Source: RPQJ01 sp046347155
Lineage (GTDB): Bacteria > Pseudomonadota > Gammaproteobacteria > Steroidobacterales > Steroidobacteraceae
DNA length: 64,000 bases
Direction of reading: 5' to 3'
Assembly (NCBI GenBank): GCA_046347155.1
Contig: JAXMGT010000001.1
Span: 868,001-932,000, forward strand
Numbering within the stretch: position 1 is the first letter of the stretch; every line of letters begins with the position of its first letter. This document shows, piece by piece, positions 41,829-50,405 of the stretch. The position numbers and the translations under genes were made by a program. The notes beneath the pieces are model-generated. The model worked only from the letters and a program-made list of their open reading frames with translations, had not been told where the DNA came from and searched no databases.

Positions 41829-43322
41829 TCAATCCCCCTCGTGCCAGTCGCGGGCACGCTCGACCGCGCGCGACCACTGGCGCATCCGCGCGGCGGCCTC
41901 GTCGCGCGGCATCCGCGGCTCGAAGCGGCGGTCGGCGCGCCAGTTGGCCGCGACGGCCTCGAGCGAGGGCCAGAATCCCACCGACAGCCCGGCCAGGCAG
42001 GCCGCGCCGAGCGCCGTGGTCTCCGTCACGCGCGGGCGGACGACCGGCACGCCGAGCAGGTCGGCCTGGAACTGCATCATCAGGTCGTTCGCGGTCGCGC
42101 CGCCGTCCACGCGCAGCTCGGTGAGCGGCCGTCCCGCGTCCCGCTGCATCGCCTCGAGGACCTCGGCGCTCTGGAACGCGATCGCCTCGAGCGCCGCGCG
42201 CGCCACGTGCGCGCGGGTCGTGCCGCGCGAGAGCCCGACCATCGCGCCGCGCGCGTAGGCGTCCCAGTGCGGGCTGCCGAGCCCCGTGAACGCGGGCACC
42301 AGGTACACGCCGCCGGAGTCGGGCACGGAGGCCGCGAGCGACTCGACGTCGGTCGAGCGCTCGATGATCCCGAGCCCGTCGCGCAGCCACTGCACGACGG
42401 CGCCGCCGACGAACACCGAGCCCTCGAGTGCGTAGTGCAGCGCGTCGGTGCGCCACGCGACCGTCGTGAGCAGCCGGTTCGACGAGTGCAGCGGCGTCGT
42501 GCCGGTGTTCATCAGCATGAAGCAGCCCGTGCCGTAGGTGTTCTTCGCCATCCCGGGCTCGAAGCAGGCCTGGCCGAACAGCGCCGCCTGCTGGTCGCCG
42601 GCGATCCCGCCGAGCGGCACCTCGGTGCCGCCGATGTCCGCGGCGATCTCGCCGGCCGGCAGCACCGACGGCAGCACGCGCGGCAGCATCTCGCGCGGCA
42701 CCTCGAGCAGCGCGAGCGACTCGTCGCTCCAGTCGCCGGTCGCGAGGTCGAACAGTAGCGTGCGGCTCGCGTTCGTCGCGTCGGTGACGTGCGCCGCGCC
42801 GTGCGAGAGCTTCCACGCGAGCCAGCTGTCGATCGTGCCGAACGCGATCTCGCCGCGCGTCGCCCGCTCGCGCAGCCCGGGCTGCCAGTCGAGCAGCCAG
42901 CGCAGTTTCGTGCCCGAGAAGTACGGGTCGAGCAGCAGGCCGGTGCGCCGCGCGACGGCCGGCTCGTGGCCTTCGGCCTTCAGCCGCGCGCAGTGGTCCG
43001 CCGTGCGACGGTCCTGCCAGACGATGGCCGGCGCGACCGGCCGGCCGGTGCGCCGGTCCCACACGACCGTCGTTTCGCGCTGGTTCGTGATGCCGACCGC
43101 GGCGATCTCGGCCGGCCGCGCCCTCGCGCGCGCGAGTACCTCGGCGATCGTCGCGGCCTGCGTGGCCCAGATCTCCTCGGCGTCGTGCTCGACCCAGCCC
43201 GAGCGCGGGAAGTGCTGCGTGAATTCGCGCTGCGCGGTCGCGACGACCCGCGCGTCGCGGTCGAACAGGAGCGAGCGGGAACTGGTCGTGCCCTGGTCCA
43301 GGGCGAGCACGTAACGGCGCAT
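41829..43322 (-). CDS. glpK: glycerol kinase
   Basis: A 497-residue FGGY kinase that converts glycerol to sn-glycerol 3-phosphate. Motifs are YVLALDQGTTSSRSLLFD at the N-terminus (phosphate-binding loop), GWVEHDAEEIWATQ with the glycerol-contact Trp and Glu, ITNQRETTVVWDR, and GDQQAALFGQACFEPG with the catalytic Asp. YGTGCFMLMNTG is in the usual place. Length is normal. It lies in a tight minus-strand operon, 37 bases downstream of the NamZ-like gene and 3 bases upstream of the AGMO-like fusion. Glycerol produced by ether or ester lipid cleavage is a plausible source. Confidence 0.97.
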   Translation of the reverse strand: MRRYVLALDQGTTSSRSLLFDRDARVVATAQREFTQHFPRSGWVEHDAEEIWATQAATIAEVLARARARPAEIAAVGITNQRETTVVWDRRTGRPVAPAIVWQDRRTADHCARLKAEGHEPAVARRTGLLLDPYFSGTKLRWLLDWQPGLRERATRGEIAFGTIDSWLAWKLSHGAAHVTDATNASRTLLFDLATGDWSDESLALLEVPREMLPRVLPSVLPAGEIAADIGGTEVPLGGIAGDQQAALFGQACFEPGMAKNTYGTGCFMLMNTGTTPLHSSNRLLTTVAWRTDALHYALEGSVFVGGAVVQWLRDGLGIIERSTDVESLAASVPDSGGVYLVPAFTGLGSPHWDAYARGAMVGLSRGTTRAHVARAALEAIAFQSAEVLEAMQRDAGRPLTELRVDGGATANDLMMQFQADLLGVPVVRPRVTETTALGAACLAGLSVGFWPSLEAVAANWRADRRFEPRMPRDEAAARMRQWSRAVERARDWHEGD

Positions 43323-43359
43323 GCGGGCGGACCTCTGGCCCGAAGCCTACCAAATCGCG

Positions 43360-44565
43360 TCAGCGGTAGATCAGCACGTCCTCGCGTTCCGCCGCCCAGG
43401 CGCGCTCGTCCGCGGTCGCGATCGCGTCGAGGTCGCCCGGCGTCGCGGCCGGGTCGTCGACCCAGCGACGCAGCACGTCCCCGCCGTTGATCAGGTCGAT
43501 CGCGAGACGGTCGCGCTCGTACTCGTAGTGGAAGTCGCGCCACAGCGGGTAGTCCGGCACGAGCGTGCGCAGCGCCTTGAACGCGAGCGCCTGCACGCGC
43601 CACGGGCGGAACGCGGCGTGGTCGTAGGCCGGGCCCTCGACGTGCACCTGCAGCCCGGCGCAGAGCGTGCCCGCGTGCTTGTGGAACGTCGGCTCGAACC
43701 AGCACGGGCGCAGCCGGCAGCCCGCGAGCCAGTCCGGTGCCAGCCGCCGCATCGTGCGCTCGATCGCGGTCGCATCGAGGCCCGGCGCGCCGAACAGTTC
43801 GAGCGGCCGGGTCGTCCCGCGACCCTCGGAGAGCGTCGTGCCCTCGAGCATCACCGTGCCCGGGTAGCAGCGTGCCATCCACGGGTTCGGCGCGTTCGGG
43901 CTCGGGTTCACCCAGGTCCGTTCGCCGAGCGGCCAGCCGAATCCCGGCGCGTCGTCCGGTCGCCAGCCCTGCATCTCGATCACCCGGTAGTCCACGTCGA
44001 GCCGGAGGTGGCGCACGAACCACCGACCCATCTCGCCGAGCGTGAGGCCGTGGCGCATCGGCATCGGGCCCGCGCCGACGAAGCTCTCCCAGCCCGGCCG
44101 CAGCGTCGTGCCCTCGACCGGCCGGCCGACCGGGTTCGGCCGGTCGAGCACCCACACCGACTGGCCGCGCCGCGCCGCCGCTTCGAGCACGTAGCGCAGC
44201 GTCGTGATGAACGTGTAGATCCGGCAGCCGAGGTCCTGCAGGTCGACGAGCAGCACGTCGAACGTGTCGAGCATCGCCTCGGTCGGGCGGCGCACCTCCC
44301 CGTACAGGCTGAAGACCGGGATGCCGTGCGCAGGATCGACGTAATCCGCCGACTCGACCATGTTGTCCTGCTTGTCGCCGCGCAGGCCGTGCTGCGGGCC
44401 GAAGGCGGCCGCGAGGCGCAGCCCGCCCACGTCCGCCAGCGCGTCGAGCGCGTGCACGAGCCCCGTCGTCACGGACGCCGGGTGCGCGAGCAGCGCGACC
44501 CGCCGGCCGGCGAGCGGCGCGCGCAGTCCCGGCTCGGCGAGCAGCCGGTCGAGCCCGAACCTCAC
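43360..44565 (-). CDS. DUF1343 protein, exo-beta-N-acetylmuramidase NamZ type
   Basis: A 401-residue protein of the DUF1343/NamZ (GH171) family, exo-lyases that release N-acetylmuramic acid from peptidoglycan fragments. Motifs include ALLAHPASVT, FGPQHGLRGDKQDNM, SLYGEVRRPTEAML, LLVDLQDLGCRIYTFITTL and LEGTTLSEGRGTTRPLELFG. The catalytic loop is DRPNPVGR, as in characterised NamZ. No signal peptide is evident, so it may act in the cytosol or be exported in another way. GTG at 44565 overlaps the upstream gene's stop (GTGA). It indicates muropeptide recycling in the same operon. Confidence 0.9.
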   Translation of the reverse strand: MRFGLDRLLAEPGLRAPLAGRRVALLAHPASVTTGLVHALDALADVGGLRLAAAFGPQHGLRGDKQDNMVESADYVDPAHGIPVFSLYGEVRRPTEAMLDTFDVLLVDLQDLGCRIYTFITTLRYVLEAAARRGQSVWVLDRPNPVGRPVEGTTLRPGWESFVGAGPMPMRHGLTLGEMGRWFVRHLRLDVDYRVIEMQGWRPDDAPGFGWPLGERTWVNPSPNAPNPWMARCYPGTVMLEGTTLSEGRGTTRPLELFGAPGLDATAIERTMRRLAPDWLAGCRLRPCWFEPTFHKHAGTLCAGLQVHVEGPAYDHAAFRPWRVQALAFKALRTLVPDYPLWRDFHYEYERDRLAIDLINGGDVLRRWVDDPAATPGDLDAIATADERAWAAEREDVLIYR

Positions 44566-45155
44566 CACGTGCTGTCCCGCTCGACCTGCAGCACGAAGCC
44601 GGCCGGGCTGTGGAAGTCCGGCTTCTCGGCACGGTGCGCGAGCGCCCAGTACGACTGGCCGCCCGACTGGTCCTCGATCACGGCGGCGAGCCCGACGAGC
44701 AGCGTGCCGTTGCCCGGCAGCGCGAGCAGCGCCTCGAGCGGGATCGTGGCCTCGAGCGCGATCCGGTCCTCGGTGATGCTCACCGCGACGCCCGGCGGCG
44801 TCGAGTAGTCGAGCGGCACCATGCCGGCGCGGTACCCGGAGAATCCGTAGGCCGCCCAGCGCGTGGACGGCGAGAAGTTGAACTCGCAGTACGCGCTCGA
44901 TCCCTGTCCGCCGATGAACGCCTCGAAGCACGTGTGTTGCCAGAGGCCGTCGGTGCGGCGGGGTTCCGCGGGCGGCGGCACCGCGATCGCCGCGACGTCC
45001 CCGTCCAGGAAGTAGCGCAGCCGGAGCCCGCCCTCCGGCGTCGGCCCGAGTTCCACGTCGATGTGGCGCACGGCCGGGGCGGGCGTCGAGGGGTGTCGCA
45101 CGAGTGCGACGCAGCGTGGGGCGAAGCCGGGCATCCGCACATCATACCGGGCCAT
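44562..45155 (-). CDS. DOMON-like domain protein
   Basis: A 197-residue beta-sandwich protein of the type-2 DOMON-like domain family. Characteristic segments are LRLRYFLDGD (about 48-57), DGLWQHTCFEAFIGG (about 70-84), and SAYCEFNFSPSTRWAAYGFSGYR (about 87-109, written here in part: YCEFNFSPSTRWAAYGF). Members bind haem or sugar; here His and Met ligands are not evident. The start may be ATG at 45155 or at 45134 seven codons later. Coupled by a 4-base overlap to the NamZ-like gene, 15 bases downstream of the patatin-like gene. Confidence 0.8.
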   Translation of the reverse strand: MARYDVRMPGFAPRCVALVRHPSTPAPAVRHIDVELGPTPEGGLRLRYFLDGDVAAIAVPPPAEPRRTDGLWQHTCFEAFIGGQGSSAYCEFNFSPSTRWAAYGFSGYRAGMVPLDYSTPPGVAVSITEDRIALEATIPLEALLALPGNGTLLVGLAAVIEDQSGGQSYWALAHRAEKPDFHSPAGFVLQVERDSTW

Positions 45156-45170
45156 TCCGGCCCGGGAATC

Positions 45171-46250
45171 TCACAGCGGCCGCACGAGCGTCGGGTCCGG
45201 GTCGCGGAGCCAGCCGAGCACGGCCTCGGCGAAGCGACCGCATTCGCCGATCGCCCGGCTCCAGTCGCGGATGCGCCCCGCGTGGTCCTGGCCGTAGCGG
45301 TAGAAGTCGCTCCGGTCCGGCAGCTTGCCGTTCGGCAGCCGGGCCAGGAATTCGGCCGACGGCGCGACGAGCAGGACGTCCTCGAGCCACGGGTGCCCGC
45401 GCGACCGCACCCGCCACGGCAGGTGCTTGTCGAGCCAGCCCGGCGTGACGTGGCCGCAGAAATGCGGGTACAGCACCAGCCTGCGACGGCCCCCGGACCG
45501 GGTCAGTCGCGGGTAGGGCAGCTGGAGGTGGTAGTCGACCAGCGCGCCGTCCCAGTAATGACCGGGCGGCGCGCCGGCGATCCCGCGCACCGGCGCACAG
45601 ACGACCGGGATCGTGCCCGAGGCCACCAGCGCGGCCTCGGCGTTCGCTTCGTCGAGCCCGACCACGGTCGATCCGAACGCGTCGTAGGGTTCGGCGAGGA
45701 AGCTCGTGCCGCGCACGAACAGCACGCGTTCGAGGTGGGCGGCGAGTCGACGCCGGGACCATGCGTTCGCCAGGGCCGCCCGGCCGAAGGCCAGCCGGGA
45801 CTCGCGGCCCGCGAGGGGCCCGCGCGCACGGGCCGTGACGATCGTCAGCGTGACGCCCGGGCGAGTGGCGGGCGGTGCGCCGTCGAGCACGGCGCCGGCG
45901 AGCCGCCGGCAGGCCCGCGCCACGTCGTCCGGCGTCGGGCGCCGGTCGTAGTTCTGGTCGTGCACGTAGGCGCGCACCAGCCGGTCGAGCGCCGGCACGG
46001 GGTCCGCCTGCGCAAGCGCCGCCATCCGCCACGCGCCGACCGAGGCGCCGACGAGTTCGACCGGCGCGCGGGGGTCGAGCCATTCGCTCACCAGCAGCTG
46101 GTCGAGCGGCACCAGCGCGAGTCCCTTCGGGCCGCCGGCGGCGGCCGGGATGCAGGCCACGTCGGCCGGTGCGACGCCGTGCTCCCGGACGTGCGACAGC
46201 GCGCCGGGACCGGCGCGCAGGTCGAGGTATCGTGCGGCTTCGGGCGTCAT
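45171..46250 (-). CDS. patatin-like phospholipase
   Basis: A 359-residue cytosolic serine lipase of the patatin family. It has an oxyanion motif near GGPKGLALVPLDQ (about 33-45), the nucleophile G-x-S-x-G in ELVGASVGAWR (about 65-75), and the catalytic Asp in HYWDGALVDYH (about 230). ATG at 46250 (MTPEAARYLDLRAG) gives a clean family-like N-terminus; the longer reading runs through the divergent promoter. It likely releases acyl chains from lysophospholipid or neutral lipid. It heads the minus-strand operon that ends with the AGMO-like fusion and is divergent from the lysoplasmalogenase. Confidence 0.85.
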   Translation of the reverse strand: MTPEAARYLDLRAGPGALSHVREHGVAPADVACIPAAAGGPKGLALVPLDQLLVSEWLDPRAPVELVGASVGAWRMAALAQADPVPALDRLVRAYVHDQNYDRRPTPDDVARACRRLAGAVLDGAPPATRPGVTLTIVTARARGPLAGRESRLAFGRAALANAWSRRRLAAHLERVLFVRGTSFLAEPYDAFGSTVVGLDEANAEAALVASGTIPVVCAPVRGIAGAPPGHYWDGALVDYHLQLPYPRLTRSGGRRRLVLYPHFCGHVTPGWLDKHLPWRVRSRGHPWLEDVLLVAPSAEFLARLPNGKLPDRSDFYRYGQDHAGRIRDWSRAIGECGRFAEAVLGWLRDPDPTLVRPL

Positions 46251-46349
46251 GGCTGCGGGCGTGACCGGACCGCGCCGGAGCATACCGGGATCGGGCGGCT
46301 GATTGCGCGCCGATTGGCAGTGGCGGCACGCCCGGGCAAGCTGTGCCCG

Positions 46350-46994
46350 ATGGTCGCCACGCTTCCGTTCGCCACCTGCGCCGTCGCGGTGCTCGCGCTG
46401 CTCGTCGCCGAGTGGCGCGGTTCGACGGCCGGCGTCTGGTGCGCGAAGCCGGTCGCGTCGCTCGCGTTCGTCTGGGTTGCGCTCGAGTCCGGCGCGACCG
46501 GCTCGAGCTACGGCGCGTGGCTGCTCGCCGGGTTGCTCCTCTGCCTCGCGGGCGACCTGCTGCTCGTGCCGACCGACCGGCCCGCGGCGTTCAAGGCCGG
46601 GATCCTCGCGTTCCTGCTCGGGCACGTCGCATACGCCGTCGCATTCCTGGCGCTCGAGCCCTCGAAGCTCGGCTTCGTCGGCGCGGGATTCCTGCTGTTC
46701 GGCCTGCTGCGGCCCGTGCTCCGCTGGCTGCGCCCGCACCTGCCGCCCGACATGGTCGTGCCGGTGCACGCGTACGTGATCGTGATCGGCGCGATGGCCG
46801 CGCTCGCCGTGTCGGTGACGCTCGCCGGGGCGCCGCGGCTCGTGGCCGCCGGCGCGCTCGCGTTCGCGGCATCGGACGTTGCGGTGGCCCGCGACCGGTT
46901 CGTCGCGCCCGGGTTCCCGAACCGGGCCTGGGGACTGCCGCTCTACTACGCGGCGCAGTGCGCGCTCGCGGCGACGCCGTCGCTGCTCGGCTGA
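46350..46994 (+). CDS. lysoplasmalogenase (YhhN/TMEM86 family)
   Basis: A 214-residue inner-membrane protein with about eight hydrophobic helices and the YhhN-family motifs AKPVASLAFVWVAL, LLCLAGDLLLV and GILAFLLGHVAYAVAF. Family members hydrolyse the vinyl-ether bond of lysoplasmalogens to a fatty aldehyde and a glycerophospho-headgroup. The two conserved Asp residues (GDLLLV and the later AASDVAVARDRF) are present. It is divergent from the patatin-like gene across a 99-base gap, so the two may share regulation. Its adjacency to an AGMO-like enzyme and GlpK supports ether-lipid catabolism. Confidence 0.9.
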   Translation: MVATLPFATCAVAVLALLVAEWRGSTAGVWCAKPVASLAFVWVALESGATGSSYGAWLLAGLLLCLAGDLLLVPTDRPAAFKAGILAFLLGHVAYAVAFLALEPSKLGFVGAGFLLFGLLRPVLRWLRPHLPPDMVVPVHAYVIVIGAMAALAVSVTLAGAPRLVAAGALAFAASDVAVARDRFVAPGFPNRAWGLPLYYAAQCALAATPSLLG

Positions 46995-47030
46995 AAACGA
47001 AACGGGGCCGGCGCCTGCGCGCCGGCCCCG
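46995..47030 (-). terminator. Rho-independent terminator of the 47050-47382 gene
   Basis: A perfect 11-bp stem (47005-47015 with 47020-47030, 4-base loop) is followed on the minus strand by GTTTCGTTTTC (47004 downward). It lies 20 bases past the stop of the minus-strand gene ending at 47050 and also faces the end of the lysoplasmalogenase gene on the plus strand, where the T-run is poor. Confidence 0.8.
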
Positions 47031-47049
47031 TCCGTGACGCTGCCCGGGA

Positions 47050-47382
47050 TCAGTGCGCCTGGACGCCCAGCTCCTTCAGCGCGTGCTGGAGCTTCTTGGC
47101 GCCGTCGGCCGGCTTGCCGTTCTTGCAGAGGTTCTCGCCGTCGGAAGCCGTCTTCTTGGCCTTGGCCAGGTTCGCGTTCGACGCGTTCGCGGCGCTCGCG
47201 GTCTGGAACTGCTTCGTCAGCGAGTCGCACTGCGCGGCCGGGCTCGGCGCGGCAGCCGCGGGGGCCGCGGCCGCGGGGGCGGCGGCCGGCGTGCTGGCCG
47301 GGGCGGCCGGCGTCGTGGCGGCGAAGGCGGCCGGGGCGAGCGCGACGGCGGCGGCGACGGTGATCAGGTGGCGGATGTTCAT
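47050..47382 (-). CDS. small exported Ala/Pro-rich protein, unknown function
   Basis: A 110-residue protein with a signal peptide (about 5-22, ending AAFAA), a low-complexity Ala/Pro/Thr linker (about 23-50), and a helical region with two cysteines: QCDSLTKQFQ and GENLCKNGKPADGAKKLQH. The pattern resembles a small periplasmic helical protein, perhaps with one disulfide. AGGAG sits 10 bases upstream of the ATG. It is divergent from the two-component operon, separated by 217 bases containing an RstA-box-like palindrome, so it is a good candidate target of that regulator. No family can be named. Confidence 0.7.
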   Translation of the reverse strand: MNIRHLITVAAAVALAPAAFAATTPAAPASTPAAAPAAAAPAAAAPSPAAQCDSLTKQFQTASAANASNANLAKAKKTASDGENLCKNGKPADGAKKLQHALKELGVQAH

Positions 47383-47517
47383 GGCTGCGTACTCCTGTGT
47401 GTTGGGTCTGACTCGGATCCGGTGCGTTCCGGATGGGTGCCATGAAACGCCCCGAGTGTAAGCGCAGTGTGTCGAACCACCCCCCGCCCGGTGACGTCCC
47501 ATTGCGCCGGCGCCGGC

Positions 47518-47534
47518 TGTAACATGCGGTTACA
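47518..47534. promoter_or_regulatory. TGTAAC/GTTACA palindrome in the two-component promoter
   Basis: TGTAAC ATGCG GTTACA is a perfect 6-5-6 inverted repeat 66 bases upstream of the response regulator start. Its right half matches the enterobacterial RstA box (TACATNTNGTTACA) at 10 of 12 defined positions. Autoregulation by the adjacent OmpR-type regulator is a reasonable inference. It lies between divergent genes, so both could respond. Confidence 0.5.
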
Positions 47535-47599
47535 AAGTCGCGCGGCCGCGACGTCCCGTGCCGTTATCGTGCGACCGGGCGACGGACGGTACGGGTCCC

Positions 47600-48316
47600 A
47601 TGGAAGCCAGCTCTCACATCCTCGTGGTGGACGACGACCGGGAAATCCGCGACCTGCTGTCGCGATTCCTCGAGCGCAGCGGGTTTCGCGTGTCGGTGGC
47701 GCGCGAGGAACGCGAGATGCAGAAGGTGATGCAGGGCGCCTCGATCGACCTCGTCATCCTCGACGCGATGCTCCCCGGCAAGAGCGGCTTCACGATCTGC
47801 CGCGAACTGCGGGCCGCGAGCTCGCTGCCGATCATCATGCTCACGGCCGCCGGCGACGAGACCGACCGCATCGTCGGCCTCGAGATGGGCGCAGACGACT
47901 ACGTCGCCAAGCCGTTCAACCCGCGCGAACTGCTCGCCCGGGTGCGGGCCGTGCTGCGCCGTGCGTCGGAGCCCGGCCGCGCCGTCGCGGCGCCGGGCGG
48001 CGTGCTGCGCTTCGCCGGCTGGACGCTCGACGTCGGGCGCCGCCGGCTGCTGTCGCCGGAAGGTGCGCTCGTGACGCTGTCGACCGGCGAGTTCGACCTG
48101 CTGCTCGCGTTCGCCGAGCGGCCGCAGCGGGTGCTGAGCCGCGACCAGCTGCTCGACATCGCACGCGGACGCGGGCCGGTGCCGTTCGATCGCAGCATCG
48201 ACGTGCAGGTGAGCCGGCTGCGGCGCAAGATCGAGGCGGACCCGAAGTCGCCCGAGCTGATCGCGACCGTGCGCGGCGGCGGCTACGTGTTCACGCCCGA
48301 GGTCGTGCGCGCGTGA
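47600..48316 (+). CDS. OmpR-family response regulator
   Basis: A 238-residue transcription factor. The receiver domain (about 5-120) contains HILVVDDDREI with the acidic pocket, LVILDAMLP with the phospho-acceptor Asp, and MLTAAGDETDRIVG and DYVAKPFNPRELLAR with the conserved Thr and Lys. The C-terminal winged helix (about 140-235) contains LSTGEFDLLLAFAERPQRVLSR and VSRLRRKIEADP. ATG at 47600 gives the standard start; a reading 14 codons longer is unlikely. Its GTGA stop overlaps the histidine kinase gene. The nearest relatives by style are OmpR and RstA. Confidence 0.94.
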   Translation: MEASSHILVVDDDREIRDLLSRFLERSGFRVSVAREEREMQKVMQGASIDLVILDAMLPGKSGFTICRELRAASSLPIIMLTAAGDETDRIVGLEMGADDYVAKPFNPRELLARVRAVLRRASEPGRAVAAPGGVLRFAGWTLDVGRRRLLSPEGALVTLSTGEFDLLLAFAERPQRVLSRDQLLDIARGRGPVPFDRSIDVQVSRLRRKIEADPKSPELIATVRGGGYVFTPEVVRA

Positions 48317-49725
48317 GGCGCCGGCTGCCGGACACGCTGACCGGCTGGGTCATCGTCGTGCTGGTGGCCGGGCTCGCGCTGTCGCAGGTCGCGACGGTCG
48401 TCGTGAACTACCGGACGCGCAACAGCACCGCGACGGTGCTCGAGCACTTCCGGCTGGCCGAGCGTGTCGCCGACATCGTGCGGCTCGTCGAGGGCGCGGC
48501 CCCGGCCGATCGTTCGCGGATGCTCGCGAGCCTCGAGGGGCCCACGCTGCGCGCGAGCCTCGGCAGTGCCCCGGCGCTGCCGGACGCGCCGCCGCGCGAC
48601 TGGCACGCGCGCCTGCTCGGCGAACTCGTGCAGTCGGCGCTCGGCGACGTCGCGTGGCGCGAGCTGCGGGTCGCGCTCACGCCGGCCGCGCCGACCGGAA
48701 GCCGCAGCGCCCGCGACGTGGGCCGGCGGCCGGCCGGCACGCCGGGCGTCGCCCGCAGCGTCGACGAGATCATCGCGCGCCACGACGACGCGTCGCTGCT
48801 GCGCGTGTCGCTCGAACTGGCGGACGGCAGCTGGATCAACTTCGAGGCACCGCTCGTCGAGGAGGGCAGCGTGCTGTCGCCGTGGTCCGCGCCGCTTGCA
48901 CTGCTGGCGGCGCTCGTGATCGTCGCCGCGACGATCGCCGCCGTGCGCCGGCTGACCGCGCCGCTCACGGCGCTGGTGCGCGCGGCCGACCAGCTCGGCC
49001 GCGACGTGAACGCGCCCCCGCTGCCGGAGACCGGGCCCTACGAGTTCCGGGAGGCCGCGCGCGCCTTCAACCAGATGCAGTCGCGGATCCGCCGCTTCGT
49101 CCGCGACCGCACGCTGATGGTCGCGGCGATGTCGCACGACCTGCGCACGCCGATCACGCGGCTGCGCCTGCGGGCCGAGTTCGTCGACGACGAGGAGCAG
49201 CGCCGCCGGATGCTCGGCGACCTGGCCGACATGGAGGCCATGGTCGACTCCACGCTCGCGTTCGTCCGCCAGGAGGAGAACACCGAGGCCGTCGCGAGCG
49301 CGGACCTGGTGTCGCTGGTCGGCGGCGTGTGCGAGGACCGCCCGGCCGTCACGTTCGCGACCGGCGAGGGCGTCGGCGTGCGCCTGCCGTACGTCTGCCG
49401 ACCGCTCTCGCTCGCGCGCTGCATCGGCAACCTGGTCGACAACGCGGTGCGCTACGGCGGCGAGGCACAGGTCGGCCTCGTGACGCGCGGAGGCGAGATC
49501 CTCGTCACGGTGGAGGACCCCGGCCCGGGGATCCCGGCCTCCGAGCGCGAGCGCGCGTTTGCCCCGTTCACCCGGCTCGACGCGGCCCGCAACCTCGACA
49601 ACGGCGGCACCGGGCTCGGGCTCACGATCGCCCGCACGATCGCGCGCGCGCACGGCGGCGACGTCGAACTCGGCGACCGGCCCGGCGGCGGGCTGCGCGC
49701 GACGGTCCGCCTGCCCGCGGCGTGA
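48313..49725 (+). CDS. sensor histidine kinase, EnvZ-like
   Basis: A 470-residue inner-membrane kinase. One helix near 10-30 and a second near 190-210 bound a ~160-residue periplasmic sensor region of unknown ligand. A HAMP linker follows (about 215-265). The HisKA domain has the phospho-acceptor His in MVAAMSHDLRTPITRLRLR. The HATPase domain has the N box NLVDNAVRYG, G1 DPGPGIP and G2 GGTGLGLTIARTIARAHGG. GTG at 48313 overlaps the regulator stop. Structure is that of EnvZ/RstB-type kinases. Confidence 0.94.
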   Translation: MRRRLPDTLTGWVIVVLVAGLALSQVATVVVNYRTRNSTATVLEHFRLAERVADIVRLVEGAAPADRSRMLASLEGPTLRASLGSAPALPDAPPRDWHARLLGELVQSALGDVAWRELRVALTPAAPTGSRSARDVGRRPAGTPGVARSVDEIIARHDDASLLRVSLELADGSWINFEAPLVEEGSVLSPWSAPLALLAALVIVAATIAAVRRLTAPLTALVRAADQLGRDVNAPPLPETGPYEFREAARAFNQMQSRIRRFVRDRTLMVAAMSHDLRTPITRLRLRAEFVDDEEQRRRMLGDLADMEAMVDSTLAFVRQEENTEAVASADLVSLVGGVCEDRPAVTFATGEGVGVRLPYVCRPLSLARCIGNLVDNAVRYGGEAQVGLVTRGGEILVTVEDPGPGIPASERERAFAPFTRLDAARNLDNGGTGLGLTIARTIARAHGGDVELGDRPGGGLRATVRLPAA

Positions 49726-49786
49726 ACCGGCCGCCGTTCGGTTGTCGCGCCGCCGCGGCCCGCCGCGCTGCTGTTACGATGCAGCC

Positions 49787-50368
49787 GTGATCCCGCTCGC
49801 CTTCAAGGTCGCCTACACCGCGTTCGTCGCGTACGTCGTCGTCGTCTGGCTGCGCCACTACGGCTGGCGCAACCTGCTTTGGTTCTCGGACATCGCGCTG
49901 ATCGGCGCGGTCCCGGCGATGTGGCTCGAGGACGCGAGGATCGGCAGTGTGATCGCCGTCGCGGTGCTGCTGCCCGAGGTCCTCTGGAACGTCGATTTCG
50001 CCGCGCGGCTGCTGCTCGGCCGGCGGGTCACCGGACTCACGGACTACATGTTCGAGCCCGAGCGCCCGCGCCTGCTGCGCGGGCTGTCGCTCTTCCACGT
50101 GCCGCTGCCCCTCGTCGTGCTGTGGCTGCTGCACGCCTACGGTTACGACGCGCACGTCGCGCTGCCGGGCGCCATCGTGCTCGCGGCGGTCGTGCTGCCG
50201 CTCAGCCGCGTGCTCGGGTCGCCGGCGAAGAACATCAACTGGACGCACGGCCTCGGCCCGCGGCCGTCTCCGTGGCCCGCCTGGCTCTACGTGCCGGCGC
50301 TGCTCGCCGGCTTCGTCGCGTTCGTCTTCGTCCCCACGGACCTCGCGCTGCGGCGCTGGTTCGACTAG
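49787..50368 (+). CDS. polytopic membrane protein, unknown function
   Basis: A 193-residue inner-membrane protein with about five hydrophobic helices (near 3-20, 28-48, 55-75, 90-110 and 140-170 with 172-190). Trp- and Tyr-rich loops WLRHYGWRNLLWFSD and NINWTHGLGPRPSPWPAW are conserved-looking. The C-terminus ends LALRRWFD. I do not recognise the family with certainty. It starts with GTG at 49787, 61 bases after the histidine kinase, and could be part of the same transcript. No catalytic motif is apparent. Confidence 0.7.
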   Translation: MIPLAFKVAYTAFVAYVVVVWLRHYGWRNLLWFSDIALIGAVPAMWLEDARIGSVIAVAVLLPEVLWNVDFAARLLLGRRVTGLTDYMFEPERPRLLRGLSLFHVPLPLVVLWLLHAYGYDAHVALPGAIVLAAVVLPLSRVLGSPAKNINWTHGLGPRPSPWPAWLYVPALLAGFVAFVFVPTDLALRRWFD

Positions 50369-50405
50369 CCGTGCCCGGCGCGCCGCGCGCCGCAGGAGTC
50401 CCCGC

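Noticed and set aside
39666..42758. 1030-codon plus-strand open frame
   Set aside because: It is a shadow of glpK and the AGMO-like fusion.
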